Assembly: GCA_018780435.1 (NCBI GenBank)
Contig: JADMJS010000649.1
Span: forward strand, 1 to 33,579
DNA from: Myxococcales bacterium
GTDB taxonomy: Bacteria; Myxococcota_A; UBA9042; GCA-2863065
DNA length: 33,579 nucleotides
Reading direction: 5' to 3'
The notes under the pieces were generated by a model. It saw only the letters and a program-made list of their open reading frames with translations. It did no database searches and had not been told where the DNA came from. The position numbers were made by a program, and so were the translations under genes. Below are positions 1-10,110 of the stretch, one piece after another. Numbering within the stretch: the first letter of the stretch is position 1; every line of letters begins with the position of its first letter.

Positions 1-284
1 ACGAGCCGAAGAACGCGCTGACGCGCCAGTACAAGCGCCTCTTCGACATGGACGGTGTCAAGCTCACCTTCACGGAGTCGAGCCTGCGGCAGGTGGCCCG
101 GAAGGCACTTGAACGGAAGACGGGCGCGCGTGGCCTCCGCGCCATCCTTGAGTCCGTCATGCTCGACGTGATGTACGACGTGCCGTCGGATCCGAACATC
201 CGCGAAGTCGTGGTCAGCGACGAGTGCGTGACTGAGAACAAGCGCCCGATGCTCGTCTACGAAGCGAAGGCCGAGTCGGCCTGA
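1..284 (+). CDS. clpX: ATP-dependent Clp protease ATP-binding subunit ClpX, C-terminal fragment
   Basis: The gene enters from the left edge and is read in the frame beginning at base 3. About 93 C-terminal residues of ClpX are visible. They include the end of the large AAA+ subdomain and the small C-terminal subdomain with the sensor-2 motif GARGLR, whose arginine contacts ATP in the ClpX hexamer. The family unfolds tagged substrates and feeds them to ClpP. The stop is at 282-284. The N-terminal zinc-binding domain and Walker motifs lie outside the window. Placement directly before lon is a common bacterial arrangement (clpP-clpX-lon) and supports the call. The 3' end appears partly duplicated just downstream (see the repeat at 260-340). 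Confidence 0.93.
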   Translation, partial: EPKNALTRQYKRLFDMDGVKLTFTESSLRQVARKALERKTGARGLRAILESVMLDVMYDVPSDPNIREVVVSDECVTENKRPMLVYEAKAESA

Positions 285-340
285 GAGTGGGGCCGAGGCC
301 GAGACGGCCCAGCCACGAAGCGGAGGTCGGGTCGGCCTGA
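260..340 (+). repeat. Partial duplication of the clpX 3' end
   Basis: The last 25 bases of clpX, including its stop codon (260-284), recur with 22 of 25 identities at 316-340, an offset of 56 bp. A related GGCCGAGACGGCC stretch lies between them (about 299-309). GGCCGAGTCGGCC is itself a perfect inverted repeat around a central G, so the copies can fold into short hairpins. No T-tract follows, so an intrinsic terminator is not supported. Confidence 0.5.
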
Positions 341-386
341 CCGCCTGGCGGGGGCCGAGTAAACCTGAGACCGCCGCCGCGCGTGT

Positions 387-403
387 GGGGACGTCCGGTC
401 CCC
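387..403 (+). other. Small hairpin in the lon leader
   Basis: GGGGAC (387-392) and GTCCCC (398-403) form a perfect 6-bp stem with a 5-base loop. It lies 50 bp before the lon start codon in the 168-bp clpX-lon gap. It may be part of an untranslated leader or a weak pause site. No promoter elements were convincing in this gap. Confidence 0.3.
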
Positions 404-452
404 CTGGCGCCGCTTCGCTGGCGAGCCGTGCCGGCGATACTGGGAGGTTCCG

Positions 453-2894
<2,442 letters not shown>

Positions 2895-2939
2895 CCGGGT
2901 TCGGAGCGCGCCGACCGGAGGCCCCTCGGTTGGGGGTAG

Positions 2940-4043
2940 GTGGTCATGACGCGACGTCGCGATCAGTCGAGAGAGCCGGACCGCGTCACGCGTGAAGTGA
3001 CGCCGTTCGTCGAAGTCCATCGGGATCCATCCGCGCACCACCCGCGGATCCTCCGAAGCACCGAGGCGGGTGAAGTCGTGGAGGAGGACGGGCGGGTGGT
3101 CTACCGAGTCCGTAACGCCGCCGGGCCGCGCGGCTACGATCGGATCCTCTTGGACTCGGACGGGCCCTTCTACGAGACCTTGATGAAAGGGGAGCCCGAC
3201 GCCCTCACCCGGCCTTTCGAGATTCACGTCGAGGACGTCTCGACGCTGCCGGCCGGCCCTTTCGGGGCGCCTTTCGCGGGCGCCACGATGGTCGTCGGCG
3301 CCGACCACGTCGACGGACTCACGGGCCGAGGCGCGACGATCGCGGTGCGTGCCAGGGAGGGGGTCCCATTCCCGCGTGGCGCCGATGAAGCGCACTTCGA
3401 GATCGTCACTCCCGACGACGCCCCCTCGGTCCTCGCGGTGCCGGGGCTCGGTCGTATGGCCTTCGATCACCCGGCGGCCTCCGAACATCTCCCGACGCTG
3501 CTCCATGGGATGGGGACTGGGCGTCGTGCGCTTCGAGAGCTGCGGCTGGTCGTCAATCCGGTGGCGTATCAATCCAGGGGGCGTCGGCCGCCTTTCGCGT
3601 CCGAGGTGGTCGAAGCCGTGGCGTCGGCCCTCGGCGTCCCGACCGCGCAGCTCACACGGGAGATCGTCTTTCGAGAGAGGCTCTCGGCCCTCGGGCTACG
3701 CCGACACCTCATGCCGGATCCGCACTTCCTGACCTTCACCTTTCGCGGGCACCGCACGCGCGGCCTCGTCCCCGCCACCACGCTCTTCTCACTTCCGTCC
3801 CGCGGGAGCCGCCGTGAAGTCCTGCGAGGGACACCGGAGGCCGAACACGACCGCCTCCTCGGCTACCTCGCGCTGCTCGAAGACCCACGTTCGCGACTCC
3901 AGGCCTTTGAGGAGCGTGCGCTCTTCGCCGTTAGCATTCATTTCCGACCCAACTCGGACGTGCCACTCTTCCCCGACCACGGGGGCATCGTGACCATCCG
4001 GGATGGGGCGTTTGTGGCTATCCCAGGGTCGGAGTCGCCGTAG
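2940..4043 (+). CDS. Hypothetical protein, 367 residues, no recognised family
   Basis: I do not recognise this protein. The frame is open with normal high-GC codon use and lies 45 bp after lon on the same strand. It starts at GTG 2940 or, equally plausibly, at ATG 2946. There is no signal peptide and no clear membrane segment, and it is rich in Arg, Pro and charged residues. It contains no cysteine, so a metal or disulfide scaffold is unlikely. The phrase pattern around residues 200-300 (hydrophobic strands alternating with Arg/His-rich turns, for example HFLTFTFRGHRTRG) suggests a soluble mixed alpha/beta cytoplasmic protein. No catalytic motif was found. It converges on the outer-membrane gene pair 57 bp downstream. 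Confidence 0.7.
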   Translation: MVMTRRRDQSREPDRVTREVTPFVEVHRDPSAHHPRILRSTEAGEVVEEDGRVVYRVRNAAGPRGYDRILLDSDGPFYETLMKGEPDALTRPFEIHVEDVSTLPAGPFGAPFAGATMVVGADHVDGLTGRGATIAVRAREGVPFPRGADEAHFEIVTPDDAPSVLAVPGLGRMAFDHPAASEHLPTLLHGMGTGRRALRELRLVVNPVAYQSRGRRPPFASEVVEAVASALGVPTAQLTREIVFRERLSALGLRRHLMPDPHFLTFTFRGHRTRGLVPATTLFSLPSRGSRREVLRGTPEAEHDRLLGYLALLEDPRSRLQAFEERALFAVSIHFRPNSDVPLFPDHGGIVTIRDGAFVAIPGSESP

Positions 4044-4100
4044 CCTCGAGGGGAGCTCCGCGCGCGCCTGGTTCGATAGGGATGACGCAGCGACGCGCCC

Positions 4101-4904
4101 TTACCAGGCGCCGGCCACCGCCAGCCCCGCGTTCCACACGACGTCGGTCTCGAGAGCCTCGCGGGCTCGTGAGTCGGTCGAGTACCACGCACCACCATGT
4201 GGCTCGATGGCGAATCCGTCCCCGATGTCCCAGCTCAGGGACACTTCACCCCCAATCGCTTGTGGCATCACGTCGTGGACGTCGAACATGTCCGAGTTGT
4301 ACTTCGCGCTCGCCCAGCCGAACGCCGTCGACAGGGTGGTGCTCAGCACCGAGGTGAGCTTGAACTCGGCTTCGATGCCGACCTCACCGTAGTAGGCGCC
4401 GGGCTCAGCGAGCACCTCGACGACGTGCTCGGTCACGACGCTCACCGGGCCGAGCGCATAGGCGAGGGACGCCACCAGCTCCACGTGTTCGTGCGCGTCG
4501 ACCAGGCCCGGAAAGGTCAGCCCGAAGGCCCCCACTTCCAGGGTCAGGTCGTCGAAGGCGTGGCTCCAGGACAGCCCGACGTCGAACTCCTCGAGCGCCT
4601 GAGGCGATTCTTCGTCGAAGCCGAGGTAGGCCGTGAACGAGGCAGTCAGGCCATAAGCCCCGAACTCCACGGTCGGCAGGATGACGCCGCCGGTCGAGCA
4701 CGGGACGCCACGCCCCACGCAGCGGGTCGATAGGTCGACGGTCGCCCCGGCATGCCACACCGATACGCCCTCACCGTCGACGTCGCTCGCCAGCATGGAT
4801 TCCGTGGCGTCCTGTGGAGGAGCGGGCGAGTCGTCGGCGAGCGCCGGAGTGGCGAGTGCCGAGTAGCCGAGACAGACGGCCAGGATGTGACTGGAGTTCA
4901 TCAT
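4101..4904 (-). CDS. Putative outer-membrane beta-barrel protein (paralog 2 of a tandem pair)
   Basis: This is a secreted protein of about 267 residues with a Sec signal peptide (MMNSSHILAVCLGYSALATPALA, then DDS) followed by alternating short strands rich in aromatic residues and glycine. It ends in GAW, the terminal aromatic residue expected of an outer-membrane barrel recognised by the BAM machinery. It resembles the TorF-like putative porin family in length and style, but membership is uncertain. I chose ATG 4904 because TGAGGA sits 5 bases upstream; an in-frame ATG at 4916 is the longer alternative. It directly follows its paralog (stop at 4920) and is probably co-transcribed. Shared blocks include TAYLGFD/ESPQ, PGAYYGEV, STAFGW/SSAFGW and MPQ-IGG. 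Four cysteine residues in the N-terminal third are not all shared with the paralog. Confidence 0.72.
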   Translation of the reverse strand: MMNSSHILAVCLGYSALATPALADDSPAPPQDATESMLASDVDGEGVSVWHAGATVDLSTRCVGRGVPCSTGGVILPTVEFGAYGLTASFTAYLGFDEESPQALEEFDVGLSWSHAFDDLTLEVGAFGLTFPGLVDAHEHVELVASLAYALGPVSVVTEHVVEVLAEPGAYYGEVGIEAEFKLTSVLSTTLSTAFGWASAKYNSDMFDVHDVMPQAIGGEVSLSWDIGDGFAIEPHGGAWYSTDSRAREALETDVVWNAGLAVAGAW

Positions 4905-4919
4905 GTGAGTCCTCATCGG

Positions 4920-5726
4920 TCACCACGCGCCAGCCACGGTGAGCCCTGTGTTCCACAGGACAGCCGTTTGAAGTGCGTCGCGAGTTCGCTGGTCTGTTGG
5001 GTACCAAGCGCCGGCATGCGGCGAGAGTGCGAAGCCGGCGCCTACGGCCCAGCTGAGCGAGAGGTTGCCGCCGATCGATTGGGGCATCGCCGACTCGACG
5101 CCGTACCAGTCGCCGGCATACGCGGCGTTCGACCATCCGAAGGCGGACGATATGGACAGGGCCAGTGACGAGACGAGCTCGATGTTCGCCGCCACGTTGA
5201 CCTCACCGTAGTAGGCGCCGGGCGTCGAGGTGACCTCGATCCCGTGGAGGGTCCCGACCGTGAAGACGCCGCCCGTCCAGCTGGCTGAACCGACGAATTC
5301 GAGGTGGTGGTCAAAGGCGTCGATACCCGGGAAGAGATACCCATTGGCGCTCACGTCGAAACGCCAGCCCGCTACGGAAGCGCCCCAGGCCAGCGTCACG
5401 TCGAGCTCTTCGAGAACCTGAGGCGATTCCGCGTCGAAGCCCAGGTAGGCGGCCGTGGTGGTGCTGAACCCCCACGCGCCGAGCGTGAAGCTCGGGACCA
5501 CGGCGCCTCCGACGGTGGTTGCGATGCCGCGCCAGAGAGCACGAGACGTGACGTCGACGCTTGCGCCGATCGTCAGAGGGTTCGCGCTATCCGGCTCGGA
5601 TTCGAGCGCCACTCGCCCGGGTTCGGACGGCTCAGGCGGGACCACCCCCTGCTCGGCGACAGCGACGGAGGACGTCAGGAAGAGAGTCGCGGCGCAGGCG
5701 ACCAGCGTCGTGTTCGAACTGAACAT
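4920..5726 (-). CDS. Putative outer-membrane beta-barrel protein (paralog 1 of a tandem pair)
   Basis: Upstream member of the pair, about 268 residues from ATG 5726 (GTG 5738 would add four residues). The signal peptide is MFSSNTTLVACAATLFLTSSVAVA, cleaved before EQG. The mature part holds an RALWRGI segment near its start, reminiscent of TorF-like porins, and Gly/aromatic strand patterns throughout. It ends with LTVAGAW, again with a C-terminal tryptophan. The likely role is an outer-membrane channel or structural barrel; the substrate cannot be deduced. GGGG lies 7 bases before ATG 5726, which favours that start. A TATAAT-bearing promoter candidate at 5875-5901 would give a leader of about 140 bases. 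The adjacency and conserved motif order indicate a tandem duplication followed by strong divergence. Confidence 0.75.
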   Translation of the reverse strand: MFSSNTTLVACAATLFLTSSVAVAEQGVVPPEPSEPGRVALESEPDSANPLTIGASVDVTSRALWRGIATTVGGAVVPSFTLGAWGFSTTTAAYLGFDAESPQVLEELDVTLAWGASVAGWRFDVSANGYLFPGIDAFDHHLEFVGSASWTGGVFTVGTLHGIEVTSTPGAYYGEVNVAANIELVSSLALSISSAFGWSNAAYAGDWYGVESAMPQSIGGNLSLSWAVGAGFALSPHAGAWYPTDQRTRDALQTAVLWNTGLTVAGAW

Positions 5727-5790
5727 GGAGAACCCCACTCGGTGTCGCTGTCTGGCATGGCACGACCTCCGGCCCCCGGAGCGTCGCGGT

Positions 5791-5803
5791 CCGGCGTCGC
5801 CGG
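5791..5803. other. Perfect 13-bp palindrome in the porin-pair leader
   Basis: CCGGCG-T-CGCCGG is a perfect inverted repeat about 65 bp upstream of the start of the minus-strand outer-membrane gene and downstream of its promoter candidate. It could be an operator or an RNA hairpin. GC-rich palindromes of this size do arise by chance in such a genome. Confidence 0.3.
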
Positions 5804-5874
5804 TACAGATGCCCTATCGGTCCCGATGTAGGGTGAGTTGCTCTCGAGGCAGACGATTTCGAGTGGACGCGTCG

Positions 5875-5901
5875 ATTATAGGGGGGCGTGCGTCATGACC
5901 A
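5875..5901 (-). promoter_or_regulatory. Promoter candidate for the tandem outer-membrane genes
   Basis: On the minus strand a perfect TATAAT (-10, bases 5880-5875) follows a TGGTCA (-35 candidate, 5901-5896) after a 15-bp spacer. A perfect -10 is rare in this GC-rich sequence. The expected transcription start near 5868 would leave about 140 untranslated bases. The rest of 5727-6013 shows no gene with support on either strand. Confidence 0.4.
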
Positions 5902-6013
5902 CCGGCGGGAGGCCACGCGATACGGGCTCCCGAACCCACTCGAAGCGAGTCGCCAACGTTCTGAACTGCGGCCGATCCTTCGTGACGCGGACGAGGCGAG
6001 TTGAGGGCGGAGG

Positions 6014-7543
6014 TCAGTGTCTGAAGTGGCGCTGACCGGTGAAGACCATCGCAAGGCCGAGCTCGTTCGCGGCGGCGATGACTTCGGCGTCTCGAACCGA
6101 GCCGCCGGGCTGAACGATCGCCGTCGCCCCCGCTGCGTGCAGAAGCTCGACGCCATCGCGGAAGGGGAAGAAGGCGTCAGACGCGGCGACGGTTCCCTCA
6201 AGCGGGCGTCTCGCCTTCATGCGACAGAGCGCGACCGAGTCGACGCGGCTCATCTGGCCGGCGCCGATGGCGACGCTTCGGAGCGCGTGCGAGCTCGGGT
6301 CCTGGTCCGCAAAGACAATCGCATTCGACTTCACGTGCTTGACGGCCTCCCATGCGAACTGGAGGGCCCGGTATTCGGCGTCCGTGGGCGCTCGGGTGGT
6401 GACGACGTTGCAGCTTCGAAGATCTCGGTAGCCAGTATCATCGCCCTGAACGAGCAGGGCGCCGCGGATGCTCCGGAGCTGGAGCCCGGCCGGGGCCGGC
6501 GGGCACTCGAGGACCCGGAGGTTCTTCTTGGCGCTGAGGATAACAAGCGCATCGTCGTCGAAGGCCGGCGCCACCACGACCTCGAGGAAGAGCTCAGTGA
6601 GCCGCCGCGCCACGGCGCCCGTGACCCGGCCGTTCAGGGCGACGATGCCGCCGAAGGCGCTCGTGGGGTCGGTGGCGAGCGCCTCCTGCCATGCATCCTC
6701 GTGCCCGAGGGGGCTGACCGCGAGGCCGCACGGGTTCATGTGCTTGACGATGGCGACGGCGGGGCCTCCTGTGAGGTCGTTTACGAGGTCGTAGGCTGCC
6801 GCCGCGTCGAGCCAGTTGTTGTAGGAGAGCACCTTCCCTTGGTGGATGACCGCGTCCGCGTAGCCTGGCCCCGTGCGGTAGAAGGTCGCGTTTTGATGCG
6901 GGTTCTCGCCGTAACGAAGTGGAACGGGCGACGTCCCGGCCACGGTGAAGTCCTCGGCGGACTCCGCGAGCCCTCTCGCAAACCACGCCGCGATCGCCGA
7001 ATCGTAGCGGGCCGTGTGGGCAAACGCCTTGGCGGCGAGGGCGAACCCGATACCGGGCTCGGGGGACGCGCCCTCAATGTGGGCGAGAATTCGGGGATAA
7101 TCGGCGGGATCGACGGCGACGAGCACGTCCTGGTGGTTCTTCGCTGCGGCGCGGATGAGCGACGGGCCGCCGATGTCGATCTGTTCGATGATGTCGCCGG
7201 AGGTGGCGTTCGGTCGACGTGTCGCCGCTTCGAAGGCGTAGAGGTTCACCACGACGAGGTCGATGAGACCGATTCCGTGTCCAGCGAGCGCGGCGAGGTC
7301 GTCCTCGCGGCGTCGTCGCGCGAGGATACCCCCGAAGATCGAGGGGTGTAGCGTCTTCACCCGGCCGTCCATCATCTCCGGGAAGCGTGTCAAGTCCGCG
7401 ACCCTTGTGACGACCAGGCCCGCGGCCTCGAGCGCCGAGGCCGTCCCGCCGGTGGAGACGAGCTCAACCCCGGCGCGAACGAGGCCCTCTGCGAAGGGGA
7501 TGAGCCCGGTCTTATCGGTGACGCTGATGAGGGCACGCTTCAC
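6014..7543 (-). CDS. purH: Bifunctional AICAR formyltransferase / IMP cyclohydrolase PurH
   Basis: PurH performs the last two steps of de novo purine synthesis in the cytoplasm: AICAR plus 10-formyl-THF gives FAICAR, which is cyclised to IMP. The N-terminal MGS-like cyclohydrolase domain (about 1-195) shows ISVTDKTGL, STGGTASAL and DGRVKTLHPSIFGG. The AICAR transformylase domain carries KHMNPCG with Lys267-His268, the catalytic pair equivalent to human K266/H267. The protein ends with MVFTGQRHFRH, the typical C-terminus. I chose GTG 7543 (VKRALISV) because GGAGG lies 5 bases upstream and the resulting 509 residues match the family. The frame stays open to 7645, but that extension would run into rph and lacks similarity. 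It is divergent from rph. Confidence 0.98.
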   Translation of the reverse strand: MKRALISVTDKTGLIPFAEGLVRAGVELVSTGGTASALEAAGLVVTRVADLTRFPEMMDGRVKTLHPSIFGGILARRRREDDLAALAGHGIGLIDLVVVNLYAFEAATRRPNATSGDIIEQIDIGGPSLIRAAAKNHQDVLVAVDPADYPRILAHIEGASPEPGIGFALAAKAFAHTARYDSAIAAWFARGLAESAEDFTVAGTSPVPLRYGENPHQNATFYRTGPGYADAVIHQGKVLSYNNWLDAAAAYDLVNDLTGGPAVAIVKHMNPCGLAVSPLGHEDAWQEALATDPTSAFGGIVALNGRVTGAVARRLTELFLEVVVAPAFDDDALVILSAKKNLRVLECPPAPAGLQLRSIRGALLVQGDDTGYRDLRSCNVVTTRAPTDAEYRALQFAWEAVKHVKSNAIVFADQDPSSHALRSVAIGAGQMSRVDSVALCRMKARRPLEGTVAASDAFFPFRDGVELLHAAGATAIVQPGGSVRDAEVIAAANELGLAMVFTGQRHFRH

Positions 7544-7574
7544 GGAGGCCTCCAGGGGGCGAGTAGAGGCCGGC

Positions 7575-7602
7575 ATTATCCACGTTGGAGGGGTACTGGC
7601 TA
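7575..7602 (-). promoter_or_regulatory. Promoter candidate for purH
   Basis: On the minus strand TAGCCA (7602-7597) and GATAAT (7580-7575) are separated by 16 bp. Transcription would start near 7568, giving a leader of about 25 bases that contains the GGAGG before the GTG start of purH. The whole purH-rph divergent gap is only 94 bp. It also contains a small CCGCC-CTTC-GGCGG hairpin at 7603-7616. Confidence 0.45.
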
Positions 7603-7637
7603 CCGCCCTTCGGCGGGTCCTGTGGTACGTTCGGCCC

Positions 7638-8351
7638 ATGACCACGCGCCGAGACCGACAGAATCATGAGCTACGCCCCCTCCACGTCGAGGTGGGTGTT
7701 CAACGGCAAGCCGCCGGCAGTTGCCTCATCGCCTTCGGGAACACCCGTGTGCTCTGTGCCGCGACGATCGAGCCCGTCGCCCCGAAGTGGAAGACGGAAC
7801 CCGGTGGGTGGGTCACGGCCGAGTACGCGATGCTCCCGGGCAGCGGCGACCGGCGTGTCCCGCGGCGCGAGAACGGGCGCGCCACCGAGATCGCCCGGCT
7901 GATCGGGCGGTCGCTGCGGGCGGCCGTCGACTTGCCCGCGCTCGGGCCGTGCACCATCACCGTCGATTGCGATGTGCTCGACGCCGACGGCGGCACTCGG
8001 ACCGCCTCCATCACGGGGGGGTGGATCGCGCTCTGGCTCGCCGCCGAGCGCCTCGTCGCTCAGGGAAAGCTCCAGTCGAACCCCGTCGTGAGGCCTATCG
8101 CCGCCGTGAGCGTCGGAATGGTCGCGGGAGAAGCGCGGCTCGATCTCGAGTACATCGAAGACTCGCAAGCCGGCAGCGACATCAACGTCGTCGGCGACGG
8201 CGCCGGGGCGCTCATCGAGGTACAGGGTACCGCCGAGACGGCCGCGTTCTCCCGTGCGGAGCTGAATGGGCTCCTCGATCTCGCCGAGGCCGGGATCGGT
8301 CAGCTCGTCGCGTTGCAGCGTCGGCACACGAGCGAGCGGCGCCCGGGGTGA
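7638..8351 (+). CDS. rph: Ribonuclease PH
   Basis: This is a 237-residue phosphorolytic 3'-5' exoribonuclease that trims tRNA 3' ends using phosphate; the family forms a hexameric ring in the cytoplasm. Recognisable motifs are RxDRQNHELRP at the N-terminus, GNTRVLCAATIE and GWVTAEYAMLPGS. The active-site stretch CDVLDADGGTRTASITGG contains the conserved aspartates and phosphate-binding Gly-Thr-Arg. SDINVV and the AEFSR-like AAFSRAEL segment follow. The length matches the family exactly with the ATG at 7638. The frame is open further upstream, but that part overlaps purH antisense and has no similarity. RNase PH is usually beside a nucleoside-triphosphate pyrophosphatase gene, which is absent here. 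Confidence 0.97.
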   Translation: MTTRRDRQNHELRPLHVEVGVQRQAAGSCLIAFGNTRVLCAATIEPVAPKWKTEPGGWVTAEYAMLPGSGDRRVPRRENGRATEIARLIGRSLRAAVDLPALGPCTITVDCDVLDADGGTRTASITGGWIALWLAAERLVAQGKLQSNPVVRPIAAVSVGMVAGEARLDLEYIEDSQAGSDINVVGDGAGALIEVQGTAETAAFSRAELNGLLDLAEAGIGQLVALQRRHTSERRPG

Positions 8352-8448
8352 TTCACCCCAAGCACTAGCCTGTAGCTATCTTGGTGTGGCGTTTTGCCCC
8401 AATTGGCCGCCCAGAAGGGGTGGCCTGTCCGTTGCAAGGCGCCTCGAC

Positions 8449-9861
8449 ATGCTCGCCTTGCCCGATGCCGACCTCCTCGCCCGTTATGACGGACGCGCGC
8501 CGCGCTTCACGTCGTACCCGCCGATCCCCACGTGGTCCGACACGGTTGGCCCGGATGACTACGCTGCGGCGCTCTTGGCGGTCCAAGGCGACCCGGAGCC
8601 GGTGTCGCTCTACGTCCATCTCCCCTTCTGCGCTGAGCGCTGCTGGTACTGCGGCTGCAACGTCGTCATCCAGAAGAACCCGTACGCGGCGGACCCGTAC
8701 CTCGAGGCGCTGGCGGTCGAGGTCGCGCGCGTGTCCGAGCGCATCGGACGTCGCAAAGTCGGGACCCTACACCTCGGCGGGGGCACGCCGAACTTCTTGA
8801 GCGGAGACCAGCTCCACTGGCTCTTCAGGGTTCTCCGCGAGTCGAGTTTCGATCTCTCCGGCGCGGCCATCGACGTCGAGATCGATCCTCGCGCCGCGAA
8901 CGAAGTCACCATCGACACCTTCGCCGAGCTGGGAGCGACGCGGTTCAGCTTCGGCGTTCAGGACCTTGATCCCGACGTCGGCGCCGCGATCGGTCGGGTC
9001 ATGGACGAGGCGCATGTGGGGCGTTTGATCTCACGCGCGCGTGCCGCGGGAATCCGAGGGGTCAACATCGACCTCATGTTCGGTCTACCGAAACAGACAA
9101 CAGTGAGCTTGGAGCGGACGGTTACGTCGTTGCTTCGGCATCGACCGGACCGGCTGGCCATCTATGGCTATGCACATGTCCCGTGGATGCGTCCGCAGCA
9201 GCGACGGCTCGAACCCTCGGGACTCCCCGGGGCCTTCGAACGAGTCGCCCTCTTCGGGGCGGCCGCGCGCGTCCTCACCGGCGCCGGCTACCTGCCCATT
9301 GGGCTCGACCACTTCGCGGTCCCCTCGGACGAGCTGGCTCGGGCGGCCTCCGCAGGCACACTACGTCGCACCTTTCAGGGCTATACGACCGTCTCGCACC
9401 GTGATCAGATCGGGCTCGGGGTCAGCGCCATTGGTCGCGTCGGCGGGCCATCGCCGTTATGGGTTCAGAACACGGCCGTCGAAAAGGAATACCGACGACA
9501 GGCCGGCCTCGTCACCCTTCGGGGCCTGCAGGCGACCGACGACGACGTCCTCCGAGGCCGTGTGATCGAGTCGATCATGTGCCAGCTCGCCGTGCGACCT
9601 CAAAACGTCGCGCATCTCCTCGATGGCGCTGGCTTCTGGGCGCGCTTCCCGGATGCCCGAGCGGCGCTCGAGCCGATGGCGCGCGACGGGCTGCTCCTCT
9701 TCGAGGCCGATGGGCTCGAAGTCACCGAGCTTGGTCGCTTCTTCCTTCGACAGATCGCGGCGACCTTCGACGCGCGCAGCCAGATGGTGGCGCTCCCGGC
9801 GTCACCCGGTGCGGTCCTGCCTTCCACTCCCGCCGCGCCACGCTACAGCGCGTCGGTCTGA
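8449..9861 (+). CDS. hemN: Oxygen-independent coproporphyrinogen III dehydrogenase HemN
   Basis: This 470-residue radical-SAM enzyme decarboxylates coproporphyrinogen III to protoporphyrinogen IX in heme synthesis without oxygen. The cluster motif is C61-x3-C65-x2-C68-x-C70 (CAERCWYCGC), with the extra fourth Cys typical of true HemN rather than the heme chaperone HemW. Also seen are RFTSYPP near residue 19, LHLGGGTPNFL for SAM binding, and FSFGVQD, NIDLMFGLPKQT, YGYAHVPW and IGLGVSAIGR. The C-terminal HemN domain follows (about 380-450). ATG 8449 has AAGG 9 bases upstream; the longer open frame to 8266 overlaps rph and is not conserved. The 97-bp gap after rph has no terminator that I can see. 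Confidence 0.96.
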   Translation: MLALPDADLLARYDGRAPRFTSYPPIPTWSDTVGPDDYAAALLAVQGDPEPVSLYVHLPFCAERCWYCGCNVVIQKNPYAADPYLEALAVEVARVSERIGRRKVGTLHLGGGTPNFLSGDQLHWLFRVLRESSFDLSGAAIDVEIDPRAANEVTIDTFAELGATRFSFGVQDLDPDVGAAIGRVMDEAHVGRLISRARAAGIRGVNIDLMFGLPKQTTVSLERTVTSLLRHRPDRLAIYGYAHVPWMRPQQRRLEPSGLPGAFERVALFGAAARVLTGAGYLPIGLDHFAVPSDELARAASAGTLRRTFQGYTTVSHRDQIGLGVSAIGRVGGPSPLWVQNTAVEKEYRRQAGLVTLRGLQATDDDVLRGRVIESIMCQLAVRPQNVAHLLDGAGFWARFPDARAALEPMARDGLLLFEADGLEVTELGRFFLRQIAATFDARSQMVALPASPGAVLPSTPAAPRYSASV

Positions 9862-9900
9862 ACCGGTCCCATTCACTGCAATGCCAAGGGCAACACGTCC

Positions 9901-10051
9901 GACAGGAACCTCGGCCAGCCTTCCGGGCTAGTCGCCTCATCGAGATGGACCACCCGCGCTCACGTCCTTCCCGCCGTAATGCGGGGCGACGTGGGACTCT
10001 GCTCCATCTCGATGTGACGGCACCGGACCCGTTCTGGCCGAGGTTCCTGTC
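9901..10051. repeat. 151-bp interrupted palindrome with two perfect stem blocks
   Basis: Bases 9901-9918 (starting GACAGGAACC) are the exact reverse complement of 10034-10051 (18 of 18). Bases 9938-9949 (CATCGAGATGGA) are the exact reverse complement of 10003-10014 (12 of 12). Both pairs share one centre at 9976, and both are separated by exactly 19 non-matching bases on each side. Shorter inner stems follow one or two bases off-centre: CACGTC 9961-9966 with GACGTG 9988-9993, and CCCGC 9970-9974 with GCGGG 9981-9985. As RNA this would be a long rod with a symmetric internal loop; as DNA it is an inverted pair of two-block units. It fills most of the 249-bp gap between hemN and the helicase gene. 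Confidence 0.85.
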
Positions 10052-10071
10052 CGGGTGCTTCGCCGTTTACA

Positions 10072-10099
10072 TGGACAGCGGACCGTCCTCGTGTAGCAT
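10072..10099 (+). promoter_or_regulatory. Promoter candidate for the helicase-lux operon
   Basis: TGGACA (10072-10077) and TAGCAT (10094-10099) are spaced by 16 bp. Transcription would begin about 10106, only some 5 bases before the ATG at 10111. This agrees with the absence of any ribosome-binding sequence before that ATG and suggests a nearly leaderless message. Confidence 0.4.
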
Positions 10100-10110
10100 C
10101 CGCGGCCGAA

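Noticed and set aside
6017..7351. A 444-codon plus-strand frame opposite purH
   Set aside because: purH is unambiguous on the minus strand and the plus product is a low-information Arg/Gly/Asp-rich translation.
8266..8448. Longer N-terminus for hemN
   Set aside because: The extra 61 codons overlap the end of rph and are Ser/Arg-rich; HemN similarity begins right after ATG 8449, which gives the normal family length.
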